Assembly: GCA_037045435.1 (NCBI GenBank)
Contig: JBAOID010000003.1
Coordinates: 1 to 64,000 of the forward strand
DNA: 64,000 nt
Origin: CBDUEF01 sp018063485
GTDB lineage: Bacteria; Pseudomonadota; Alphaproteobacteria; Rhodobacterales; Rhodobacteraceae
Direction of reading: 5' to 3'
The position numbers and the translations under genes were made by a program. This document shows, one piece after another, positions 10,345 to 19,780 of this stretch (positions within the stretch are counted from its first letter, which is position 1; each line of letters starts with the position of its first letter). The notes under the pieces are model-generated. The model made no database searches, was not told where the DNA came from, and saw only the letters and a program-made list of their open reading frames with translations.

Positions 10345-11518
10345 ATGCCTGTATCCCTGATTCGCCATCCGGCTCAAACAACAATTGGTGGACTTCCTGG
10401 CCAAAAAACTTTGGCCGAAGCTTATCTCCAAGCCCAAGCCCAACTCTTGTCCCAGGACCAAACAGAACTCAGCGAAGATGAACGGCTGGCCTTTGATACC
10501 TGGTTTGTGCTCGAACATCTTTTGCCCAACCACCGCACTGTACTCTCGCGCATTTTCTCGAAGTCTGGGAAGATGGCGCAGATCTCGTGATCGCCGAACA
10601 ATGGCATATGGTGATCCAAGGCATTTTTCAGGTACGCCAACTCCTGGCCCACAACCATTTTGAATTGTTTAATCTGGTCAACGAAGTGAGTTATACCGTT
10701 GCCAGCAACCCCAACTCCCCTTTGCCGCTCGAAAAAAGGAGAGTATGCTGCCGCTCGGATTTTGCCCTTTCAAGATCATCACCTCTTTGTGGGCACCATT
10801 GATCGCCTGCCCACACGCAAAAAACGAACTCTATGAATTGGTGGCCGAAATTCAATTGCAGAACCCACGCATGGCCTTTATCGACAACAAAGATCGGATC
10901 GAGCAGGCCTACCGCATTCAATTGGATGAATACCAAGACTTTGTCTCGTTTTTTGGCTCTGACGAAGTGATCTTGAACGGTACAGAGCTGCCCGAAAAAA
11001 TGCGGGAGTTTTACCATTACCGCTATTTTCAGAAGCGCAGCCAAGAGACTGGAGCCACCATTGCAAGGGCTTTTCAGGAAAAATACCACCAATTGCCTCC
11101 CTCTCCCAGCTTTGACTTTTGCCCGATCTCGAAAGCCAAGAAAACCTGGGCCTGATCTACGACAAGACCGAAGGCATGGTCTTTTTGCTGCATTATGGCC
11201 GCTTGCGAGAAATTTTTTCGCGAAGTGACTTTAAAAAAATTAAAAACTGGCGCCAGGTCGTTCAGGGCTATCTCGAAGATCCAGCGATCTCCTCTCTGCC
11301 CTTTAAACGCCTGGGCAAAGAGTTTCCCGAGAACGCCCAGGCCGTATTTAAGGCCCTGCTCAAGCGCAAAGCCTTCTCAATCGAAGACGATCTGCCCTTT
11401 TTGATCAAAACATTACAAACCAATGGAGGTCATGACCCACCTCACCCCCGCCATCATTCCTTCTCTGGTCAAAAGCAAAACCTTCCTCAAATCTCTCAAA
11501 ACCGGGAGCAAATGGTAA
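10345..11518 (+). CDS. Unknown protein, about 390 residues, frameshifted
   Basis: Starts MPVSLIRHPAQTTIG directly after murE. Readable blocks in successive frames are WFVLEHLLPNHRTVLSRIF, VIAEQWHMVIQGIFQVRQLL, LYELVAEIQLQNPRMAF, RIEQAYRIQLDEYQDFVSFF, GLIYDKTEGMVFLLHYGRL and LPFKRLGKEFPENAQAVFKALLKRKAF. At least four shifts. Mostly helical, Gln/Leu/Phe-rich, with no signal peptide or membrane segment. The end at 11,518 (KTGSKW stop) is chosen from the frame after the last shift; the other frame stops at 11,532. I recognise no family. Confidence 0.5.
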
Positions 11519-11521
11519 TAC

Positions 11522-12521
11522 ATGGACGTTGAAATTTGTTTTAAAGAGACCCTCAGCAAACGCATCCTGCGCCTGACGCGCTTTATTTGCCGTCATCGTG
11601 GCGTGCATTACAGTGATGATGAATCCATGCCCCGCCGGATCCGGTATGAGGGCGAAAATACCGCATTGTCTTTTTTACAGCCAGCCCCCGCCCAGACACA
11701 TCTTGGTGGGGGATATTCGCCTACACCGCCAGTTTTATTCGCGCCACCTCGAATTTGAACGCAGTGTCGTTGTTTATCTACCGCCGAGCTACAAGTCCCA
11801 CCCCTATAAACGCTATCCCGTTTTGTATATGCACGATGGCAATAATGTCTTTGACCCACGCACCTCTTTTGCGGGTGTCTCTTGGGAAGTCAACGACACC
11901 GTTGAAAAACTGGTCAAAGAGGAAAAGCTCGAAGAAGTCATCGTGGTAGGTATATACAATACCCCCGGCCCGGCTCTACGAATACACCTGGACCCCCATG
12001 AACCTCGATGGCGAACATATGCAAGGTGGCCACGGCAAAAATTCGCCCGTTTTTTGGTGCGTGAGCTGAAGCAATTTATCGACAAAGAATACCGCACCCT
12101 CAGCGATCGCCAAAACACGGCGATCATGGGCTCATCCTTGGGGGGCCTGATTAATTTTTATGTGGGCCGTCACTACTCCGACGTCTTTGGCAAAATCGCG
12201 ATTATGTCTCCCTCTTTTTGGTGGGGCAATGGTATCGCCTATAAACACGCCCAAAATTATCCCCAGGATCTCAAAATCTGGATGGATATCGGCATCTACG
12301 AATGTGGTTCCCATCAGCCCAAAGCCAACGAATATATTCTCAGACAAACCCGCATGATGCGCGAGGCCCTGCTCAAACAAGGCTACCAAGAAAACATCAA
12401 TCTGCGCTATTTTGAAGACCCCCACGGCCATCACAACGAATATTCCTGGGGCAAACGCCTACACCGCCCCCTGCTGTTCTTTTTTGGCAAAGATCAAAAG
12501 TCTGCAGATCTTTCTCCTTAA
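11522..12521 (+). CDS. Alpha/beta-hydrolase esterase of the esterase D / enterochelin-esterase type (PF00756-like), frameshifted
   Basis: The first 50 residues (MDVEICFKETLS) are in one frame. After a shift near 11,690, VGDIRLHRQFYSRHLEFERSVVVYLP begins the hydrolase. PVLYMHDGNNVFD, then IMGSSLGGLINFY with the nucleophile Ser, an acidic residue in WMDIGIYE, and a late His in DPHGHHNEYSWGKRL complete a plausible triad. Two compensating shifts garble 11,970-12,040. No signal peptide, so probably cytoplasmic. Substrate not predictable. Confidence 0.72.
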
Positions 12522-12641
12522 GAAAAAGCGCAGCGATCTGCGCCGATCGAATTAACATCTGCGACAATTCCCGGTAAACTGAGTCAAGGATACGCAATCT
12601 CAGCTTACTGGTTTTCACCTGTGAGGTAGCTTGCGGTAGCG

Positions 12642-12671
12642 TTGAATGCGTCTATTGGGCGGTGTTATACT
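12642..12671 (+). promoter_or_regulatory. Putative sigma-70 promoter of the rpsB operon
   Basis: TTGAAT at 12,642-12,647 and TATACT at 12,666-12,671, separated by 18 bases, about 135 bases before the rpsB start. The 285-base space before rpsB also holds a small hairpin (GCGCAG-CGAT-CTGCGC, 12,528-12,543) just past the esterase gene. Confidence 0.5.
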
Positions 12672-12806
12672 GCTTCGCACACGTACTCAGATTGTATCCC
12701 GCACAACTGCAACTATCCTGAAACCTGTCACCTTTAAACCGTGGCGTTCTGGTTTCTTCTGGTAAGCGGAATTCAAAAACTGGTGAATTATGAAAGGAAT
12801 TACGAC

Positions 12807-13718
12807 ATGAGCGTCGTTTCAATGAAACAACTGTTGGAGGCCGGTGTACACTTCGGCCACCAAACCCGTCGCTGGAACCCCAAAATGAAGCGCTTCATCT
12901 TTGATGAGCGCAATGGCATCTACATCATCGACTTGCAGAAAACCATGCACCAACTGAACGAGGTCTATGACGAAGTTAAACGTCGGGCCCAAGATGGTCA
13001 GCGGATTCTGTTTATTGGCACCAAAAAACAGGCCAAAGAATCGATCATGGAAGAAGCCGATCGCTGTGGAATGCCCCACGTCAGCCACCGCTGGCTCGGC
13101 GGTATGCTGACCAATTTCAGCACGATTCAAAAGCGCGTGAACTACCTCAAAGACCTGCAAAAACAGGAAAATGAAGGCGAATTCGAAAAACGCACCAGAA
13201 AAGAAGCCCTGAACCTGCGCCGCAAAATGGAAAAGCTGGATCGGGTCCTCGGTGGGATCGTCAACATGAATGAACTGCCCGACGCCGTTTATATCGTTGA
13301 CCCCAAAAAAGAATATATCGCCGTAGAAGAAGCCCGCAAATTGGGCATCCCCATCATTGGCATCGTCGACACCAACTGTGATCCCGATGTGATTGATTAC
13401 CCGATTCCCGCCAACGATGACGCGATCAAAGCCGTGCGTTTGATCTCCTCGCTGATGGCCAACGCCGTGCTCGAAGGCCGCAGTATGGCCAAAGACGTGG
13501 AAGATGCCATGATGGCCCAGGCCGCTTTGGCAGCCCAGCATGCTGAAGCCCCTGCTGCTGAAGAGGGTGTTGCCGCCGAAGCAGCCCCCGCTGAAGCCGC
13601 TCCTGTGGAAGCCGCTGCCCCTGCCGTTGAAGAGCCTGTGGCTGAAGTTGCTCCTGTTGAAGAAGCAGCGGTTGAAGCAACAGTTGAAGCTGATGCAGCG
13701 GTTGTGGGTCAGGTTTAA
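12807..13718 (+). CDS. rpsB: Ribosomal protein S2 with a long Ala/Glu/Pro/Val-rich tail
   Basis: Start at 12,807 (MSVVSMKQLLEAGVHFGHQ), preceded by gaaaggaatt; the frame stays open upstream but the S2 family begins here. S2 blocks RRWNPKMKRFIFDERNGIYIID, FIGTKKQAKESI, RWLGGMLTNFSTI and GIPIIGIVDTNCDPDVIDYPIPANDD are all intact. About 60 residues after the normal end form an acidic repeat-like tail of Ala, Glu, Pro and Val. First gene of rpsB-tsf-pyrH-frr-cdsA. S2 is a small-subunit protein needed for S1 and mRNA binding. Confidence 0.96.
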   Translation: MSVVSMKQLLEAGVHFGHQTRRWNPKMKRFIFDERNGIYIIDLQKTMHQLNEVYDEVKRRAQDGQRILFIGTKKQAKESIMEEADRCGMPHVSHRWLGGMLTNFSTIQKRVNYLKDLQKQENEGEFEKRTRKEALNLRRKMEKLDRVLGGIVNMNELPDAVYIVDPKKEYIAVEEARKLGIPIIGIVDTNCDPDVIDYPIPANDDAIKAVRLISSLMANAVLEGRSMAKDVEDAMMAQAALAAQHAEAPAAEEGVAAEAAPAEAAPVEAAAPAVEEPVAEVAPVEEAAVEATVEADAAVVGQV

Positions 13719-13752
13719 ACCTCCCCCCGCTTAAGTAAAGAAAGGATAGATC

Positions 13753-14382
13753 ATGAGTATTTCTGCTGAAATGGTAGAGACCCTGCGTGAAAAAACCGGG
13801 GTAGGAATGATGGAATGCGAAAAAGCATTGCTCGAAACCGAAGGTGATCTGGAAAAAGCCCAGGATTATCTGCACAAGGAAAAGGGCTGGCCGACTCCGG
13901 CCAAGCGGGGGGATCGCACCACCGCTGAAGGCCTGATCGAAGCATATATTCACATGGGTGGCCAGATTGGGGTCATGTTGGAACTGAATTGTGAAACCGA
14001 CTTTGTCGCTCGCAACGAAACTTTCAAAACCCTGGCCAAAGACATCGCCATGCACATTGCAGCCAGCAATCCGCTGTATGTAAACAAAGAAGAGTCCCTG
14101 CCGAATTGGTCAGCCAAAGAAAAAGAAATTCTGATGGCCCAGCCCGACATGGCTTCCAAGCCTGAAAATGTGCGTGAAAAAATTATCGAAGGCCGGATCG
14201 AGAAGTTCTATGAGCAAATCTGCTTATTGAACCAACCTTTCGTCAAAGATCCTTCGCTGAAAATTGCAGATCTGGTCAATAAATCGATCTCCACCCTCGG
14301 CGAAAAGATCCAGGTGAAACGCTTTACCCGTTTCTCCGTTGGCGAGAATCAAACTCCATGCCCACTCCTGCGTCTGATCTGA
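13753..14382 (+). CDS. tsf: Translation elongation factor Ts (short form)
   Basis: Begins MSISAEMVETLREKTGVGMMECEKAL, with the UBA-like N-domain, then EAYIHMGGQIGVMLELNCETDFVARNE, which contains the TDFV motif that displaces Mg-GDP from EF-Tu. About 200 residues, the short class found in cyanobacteria, plastids and many others. The natural end is probably near RFSVGE; an indel there may have extended it to 14,382, making a 25-base overlap with pyrH. Starts 34 bases after rpsB with a good Shine-Dalgarno (aaaggataga). Confidence 0.95.
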   Translation: MSISAEMVETLREKTGVGMMECEKALLETEGDLEKAQDYLHKEKGWPTPAKRGDRTTAEGLIEAYIHMGGQIGVMLELNCETDFVARNETFKTLAKDIAMHIAASNPLYVNKEESLPNWSAKEKEILMAQPDMASKPENVREKIIEGRIEKFYEQICLLNQPFVKDPSLKIADLVNKSISTLGEKIQVKRFTRFSVGENQTPCPLLRLI

Positions 14383-15130
14383 CAGAAAGCCCGGCCACTG
14401 TGTCTGGCAAACCCGTGTTTAAACGGGTCCTGATCAAACTGAGTGGCGAGGCCCTGATGGGAAACCGGGGCTACGGAATTGACCCAGCTGTGGTTCGTTC
14501 TGTGGCTTTGCAAATCAAGGCCGTTGTCTCTCATGGAGTGGGTGTCTCCCGTGGTGGTGGGAGGTGGCAACATCTTCCGCGGTCTCGCTGGCAGCGCTGC
14601 TGGCATGGACCGCACCACGGCAGACACGGTGGGAATGCTTGCAACAATCATGAATGCATTGACCTTGCAAGACTCCCTCGAAAAAGAAGGCATTATCACC
14701 CGTGTGCAGACAGCGATTGAAATGAGCAAGGTTGCCGAGCCTTTCATTCGCCGCAAAGCCATTCGTCATTTGGAAAAAGGACGGGTCGTGATCTTTGCCG
14801 CAGGCACTGGCAATCCGTATTTTTCAACGGACACAGGCGCAGCCCTGCGGGCAGCGGAGATCAATGCCGACGTCATTTTTAAAGCCACCAAAGTTGATGG
14901 GGTCTATACCAGTGATCCTGTCACCAATCCCGATGCCGTGCGTTATACCCAGATCTCGTATATGGATGTGAATCAAACAGGGCATCAAAGTTATGGACAC
15001 CACAGCCATTTCTCTTTGCATGGAAAACAGCATTCCCATTCTGGTTTTCAGACTTGAGGACGAAAATATGGAACGTGCCATTATGGGTGAACCTGTTGGC
15101 ACCTTGGTAGGAGGAAAAGAAAATGAGTGA
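14358..15130 (+). CDS. pyrH: UMP kinase (two frameshifts)
   Basis: MPTPASDLTES is an N-terminal extension before FKRVLIKLSGEALMG, the start of the UMP kinase fold. Frame 2 resumes with VVVGGGNIFRGLAG, IMNALTLQDSLEKEG and IFAAGTGNPYFSTDTGAALRA, all diagnostic of PyrH. A last shift near 14,975 leads to MENSIPILVF and the stop at 15,130, eight bases past the frr start. Two indels. It phosphorylates UMP to UDP. Confidence 0.92.
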
Positions 15131-15704
15131 AGATCTTGAAGAAGAAGCCCTTTCAATTCAATTAGAAGCCGAAGAAAAAATGGAGAAATCAATCCAGAGT
15201 ATTCGCGTCGAGTTTCAATCGATTCGCACAGGCCGGGCCAACCCGGCTTTGCTCAATCGCATTCACGTGGAATATTATGGTGCCGCGACTCCTCTGCAGC
15301 AATTGGCCTCCATTTCGGTGCCTGAACCCCGAATGTTGATGATCCAGCCCTTCGACAAAAGTGCCTTACAGGAGATCGACAAAGCCATTCAAAAATCGGA
15401 TTTGGGTATTGCACCCAATAACGATGGCAAAGTCATTCGTCTGAATATTCCCCCTTTGACCGAAGAGCGCCGCCGGGACTTTGTCAAATTAGCCAGAAAA
15501 AGATCGCGGAAGAGGGCAAAGTGGCCGTACGCAATGTGCGCCGCGATGCCAACAACCAGATCGAAAAGCTCGAAAAGAGACAAACACCTCCCCCAGATCA
15601 GTCCAAAGACCATCAGGAACAATTGCAAAAATTGACTCGATCGCTTTATTGATCTCTTGGACAAAGTGGCTTTGGAAAAAGAAGCAGAGATTATGGAACA
15701 CTGA
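15123..15704 (+). CDS. frr: Ribosome recycling factor (one or two frameshifts)
   Basis: MSEDLEEEALS, then FQSIRTGRANPALL, VEYYGAATPLQQLASISVPE, LGIAPNNDGKVIRLNIPPLTEERR and DFVKLARK are standard RRF blocks. After a shift near 15,495 the end reads GKVAVRNVRRDANNQIEKLEK and, in the third frame, LLDKVALEKEAEIMEH with the stop at 15,704. Overlaps pyrH by 8 bases, so probably translationally coupled. It splits post-termination ribosomes with EF-G. Confidence 0.93.
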
Positions 15705-15708
15705 TCGC

Positions 15709-16603
15709 TTGTTATTCACCAAATTTATAAGCGGTGTCGTTATTGGCGCCGCTATTATTCTTTCTGTTCTCTGTTTTCAAGCTGGCATGGCTCTTGATGG
15801 TGATTTTTCTCTCTGTCACTGGCACCCATGAGCTGTTCAAGATGTTACAAAAAAGGGCTATCGGGCCCAATTTGTGTTGCCGGCCTTTCTCAATCTGATC
15901 ATGTTGAATCACGGTCTATCTCTTGGTCGATTCGGATTTCTCCAAAATTGTCGACAATTGGAGTGTGGGCCATGCCCAGGTCATCTCGCTCTTAAATATG
16001 CTGGTAATGTTCTCTGCCCTGACCTTGATCACCCGCAGTCTTTTTTTGGTACCCAGGGCCACCATCCCCGAATTGGGCTTGCCTCTGTTTCAAATTGCCT
16101 ATTTGGGCTGGTTTCCCACCTTTTTTATTCTGCTCAGATCGATTCCCCAAGGCGAGTTTTTTCTGGTCTGGGGCCTCACCAGCGTGGCCTTTTCAGATAT
16201 TGGTGCCTACTTCGCAGGAAAATACCTGGGCAAACGTCCCTATTTTCAGCATCTCAGCCCCAATAAAACACGCGAAGGCGCCATTGGTGGCATTGTCAGC
16301 AGTGTTGGCATGGCCTTTTTCTTGGCCTGGATTTTTGGCAAGTGGCTACCGATGCCCTGGTACCACACCTTAATTCTCGCCACCGGCGCCGCCTGCCTGG
16401 GCCAAGTCGGCGATCTGGTCGAATCCCTGATCAAACGCGATGCAGACGTCAAAGATTCCGGCACCTTTATCCCTGGCCACGGGGGCATGTTGGACCGCAT
16501 CGACAGCTATTTATTGCTGGCTCCCTTTTTGTATTGTTATCTGGTCAGATTTTGTGCTTTGCGACTTCTTCATTTGCGGCAGAAACTGAGGCAAAGCCCA
16601 TAA
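15709..16603 (+). CDS. cdsA: Phosphatidate cytidylyltransferase (frameshifts in the N-terminal half)
   Basis: The C-terminal signature of the family is intact: SLIKRDADVKDSGTFIPGHG followed by GMLDRIDSYLLLAP. Several membrane segments precede it (ISLLNMLVMFSALTLI, FPTFFILL, SVGMAFFLAWIFG). The N-terminal third is in other frames (FISGVVIGAAIILSVLCF; LMVIFLSVTGTHELFKML). The start is uncertain; a TTG at 15,709 is the first plausible one after frr. The natural stop may lie near 16,580. Makes CDP-diacylglycerol for phospholipid synthesis. Confidence 0.87.
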
Positions 16604-17571
16604 AAATCCGCAGCCATAGGCCAAATGCAGGGTGGGAAAAATCACAAGCAGAGCGGGAAAAAAGCGCAGAAGCCGAACGGGCCTGTCGCAGAGCAAAGCC
16701 GAGATCTGCGAGGAAATACAGGCTGACAATGCCGCCCAATCAATCAGCCGCCCCAAAGTGTGAACAGACTCAAACCGAGCGAACCCAACAGGCTCAGTAC
16801 AAACAAAGCCGAGTATCAGGTGCCGACTGTTGTAAGCTCTCGGGGTATTGGCGCAATACCCTGATTTTCCAGAACCCGTATTGGTAATACTGTTTCCAGA
16901 GTTGATCTCGGTGAGCCACGGGTATAATAATTGGCCTGAATGCGTGGATCCAACCAGATCGTATAACCCGCAGGTCACGCGCACGGTAATTGTTACTAGA
17001 CAATCGCTCTTGGTTGCGGGTATCAGCTTTCTTTCGTTAAAATAGCCGACTTTTTCGATGACTTCACGGCGATAGGCGCCAAAAGCCAAGGTATCTACCT
17101 CACAGGCGATATTGGTATAGCGAAAGAGGGGCATTGCCCGCCCCAAAAGGAGAGCTCGTTGCCCAAGGCAATCGCCTGAGCCATCGGGGTTTCTCCCAGA
17201 TTATTGAGCCGCCCCCCGACACAGCGGGGCACCCGTCTGAGTCAAAACGGCCAGACAGAGTTCCAGGTAATTTGGGGCGATCTCACAATGACCGTCCACC
17301 CGCACAATGATGTCGCCAGGAGGCCTGCTTCAAACCAATATTCATGGCGTAGGGGGCCGTTTGTTCGGGTCATCCAAAAGCATGATTCGTGGATGGGCGG
17401 CTTGAAGCTGCCCTCACCGGTTTCACGGGTCTGATCAGTGGACATGCCGTCAATCCGCCCAAAATTTCGATCTGTTCGAGACGCCCATGTTTGATTTAAT
17501 ACGCTCTGCAAGCAGCGCTGAATATACGCTCCCTCATTGCGAATCGGGATAATCACACTGACACGAATCAA
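16511..17571 (-). CDS. Family 2 glycosyltransferase, ExoA-like (frameshifts)
   Basis: IRVSVIIPIRNEGAYIQRCL is the GT2 nucleotide-binding start, followed by GMSTDQTR. Later frames give DTLAFGAYRREVIEKVGYFNE, WLDPRIQANYYTRGS and, at the end, IFPTLHLAYGCGFLWALPQ, as in succinoglycan-type ExoA proteins, whose C-terminus is membrane-embedded. At least four indels. The TTG start overlaps the stop of the upstream glycosyltransferase gene by four bases. The 3' end overlaps cdsA's end by about 90 bases, which probably reflects a displaced stop in one of them. Confidence 0.7.
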
Positions 17572-18464
17572 GCCTGAGACGCTTCCAGAACTTGCTGAAA
17601 AATCGCATCAAACTCGCGCATTCGGGCTCCCCAATCGTGAAGGGGGGCCGTTGCATTGGCACAAATTGACCTTTTCTTCGCGGGGCCGCAGGCGTGGCTC
17701 ACGAGAAAATCAATTTTTTCGAGCAACTCGGCTTCATTGCTCCAGCTTTCAAAGCCCGTTCCCACCACAGGATGACTATTTTTGCCCATGTCCTCTACCA
17801 AAGACCGGCTTTGGGTTGGCATCACTTCAAATAGACGCGTTGGCAAATAGGTCTCATCAATGGCATGGATATGCAAGGTCGAGCGCGATTGGTTATAAAT
17901 CAAATTGACCTGTTCTGGCCGCCAACTTTGGCTGACCGGAAGAAAGAGATTGTATTTTTTCTCTTTGAGCAGGTTTTTCACCCAGGTGCCGTCAGGGGAG
18001 AAATACCCCCGATAAAAACACAGATCGTATTGATAGGGCACAGGGAATCAGGACGTTTGTAAAAACGGGAATTAAAGGCATTGTGCAAACGCTGGCTGGG
18101 CAAGTGGTGCGCCTGGCACCAATCATGGGTTTGTTGGCTGTGAGCGATTCGCAAAATCAGGGGGACGGGCCCCTTCGAGCAAATGCTGTTGGGATTGTAA
18201 ATTGGCTTCCGAAGCCATATAGACCAGCGGTTTATCGAAAGGTTTCAAGATGGCGGGGGTCAAAGGGAATTCCGTTTTGAATAAAAATCAGATCCGTTTG
18301 GGCCTCGGTATTTCTTCCAAATCGGACTGAATCCGCCAGGGCAAGCGGCTGCAGAAAATTGGACTTAAAAAGGGTGTGCCCCAAAGCTTCTAAGCCTTCA
18401 GCCATGGGATATTCCCGCTCGCCATTTGCGGCCATCAAAGACCACCATAATACAAAATGTTCAC
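17568..18464 (-). CDS. CgeB-like glycosyltransferase (frameshifts)
   Basis: GTG at 18,464 starts VNILYYGGL, the usual start of CgeB/spore-maturation-type glycosyltransferases. After shifts, EREYPMAEGLEALGH and TDLIFIQNG follow, then the C-terminal part QVNLIYNQSRSTLHIH, ETYLPTRLFEVM and EAELLEKIDFLV, matching the conserved end of glyco_trans_1_2 domains. About 300 residues. Overlaps the next leftward GT2 gene by four bases, so both probably act on the same surface glycan. Confidence 0.65.
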
Positions 18465-18580
18465 GGCAGTGTTCCTGTACTGAAAGAGGAGCATCTTAAA
18501 CTTGGCGCAAAACTTCTGCCCAAAACTTCTCAGAGTGTAGCATATTTTCTTGGCCCAGCCTGCCGGTAAGATGGGAGGTT

Positions 18581-19696
18581 ATGCGTGCTCTTGTACTTGT
18601 TCAAGCTTATCCTTCGCAGGAAAAGCCCTATAATCAGGCCTATGTCCAGTGCCCGCGTGCTGCATTATCTTAAGCAGGGCTGGCAGGTAGAGGTTTTGTC
18701 ATTTGCCTGTCAGGAACCATACCGATTTGAAGGCGCTTCAAATTTTGCCCGAAACAGCCCTAAATAACCAGTCCCATCGCCACTAGATGTCTCTGGGTCT
18801 CTCATGCTCCCAATTTAAGGAATCATCTGCGTTGAATTGTTCAAATGGCGCAATTATTGGCAAAGACTGGTCTGGGTCAATTCAGTGGACACGAAGTGCT
18901 GATCAAAGCACATTCCTACCCCGATCTTCATCCCTGGATGCCCCCAAACAACGGGGCTAAAACCAAGTAATGAGATCGCGTTTATCGACGCTTTAAAAGT
19001 CCGAATTCTGGCCAAATTTTTAGATCATTATCTGCCACGCCAAAAAATCCAATTGATTTTTGTCAGTCAATGGACGAATGAGGCTTTCGATACCTGTGTA
19101 AAGCTCTCGTCCCCGTTGACCAAAAACCAGGTTTTCGATTATCGCCAATCCTGTTCACCCGCTTTTTGCAAACAGAGTGGCGGCCGCGCCCAGTCATCCA
19201 GCAGCAGATTTCATCACCCTTCGGCCCCTTGGATGAGCCCAAATATGCAGTGAGATCTGGTCTATCAATTGGCCCAAAACAACCCAAATCTTGACTTCCA
19301 TCTCTATGGGCAGGGACGTTTTTTTCAGTACCACGCCCCCATTGCCTAATTTGACTTGGTTTGATCGCTTTTGCTGCCCAAGCCGAGATACCCGCTTTGC
19401 TCGCAAATTACCGGGCCGCCTTTGAATCGCCACACGCCTGGATGCCCAAGGGGTCATGGCCTGTGAAATGGCCACATTGGGAATCCCTGTTTTAACCAGC
19501 GATCTGCCTGTTTGCCGAGAAATGTTAAAGGGCTTTCCGCGCACAGGTTTTCTCTCCCGCTCAGGCCCGACAAATCTCCAGGGCATTTTTGGCACAGTCA
19601 CTGCCAGAGCGGGGTGACTTTAGGCGTTTTTCACCCGAACAAACAGTTGCCAAAGAAATCCCAGGTAATCGCCTCTGGCAAAGCCTGCGATTCTGA
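18581..19696 (+). CDS. Family 4-type glycosyltransferase (heavily frameshifted)
   Basis: ATG at 18,581 after gggagg reads MRALVLVQAYPSQEKPYNQAYV; a shift gives VLHYLKQGWQVEVLSF, the GT-B start. The middle is badly broken. The end, AQGVMACEMATLGIPVLTSDLPVCREML, is the conserved donor-binding block of GT4 enzymes (the E of the EX7E-like region). At least six indels. Divergent from the CgeB-like gene across about 115 bases, so all three may build one glycan. Confidence 0.6.
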
Positions 19697-19780
19697 TGGA
19701 GTTACAAGTGCGCCCTCGAGCCGCAATGAAATTCTCTGTTATAATGGCTCCGTGCAAAGACGATTCCCCAGGTAACCCTT

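Noticed and set aside
14358..15704. Programmed frameshifting in pyrH and frr
   Set aside because: Neither gene is known to use it, there is no slippery site with a pseudoknot, and most genes in this stretch have random indels.
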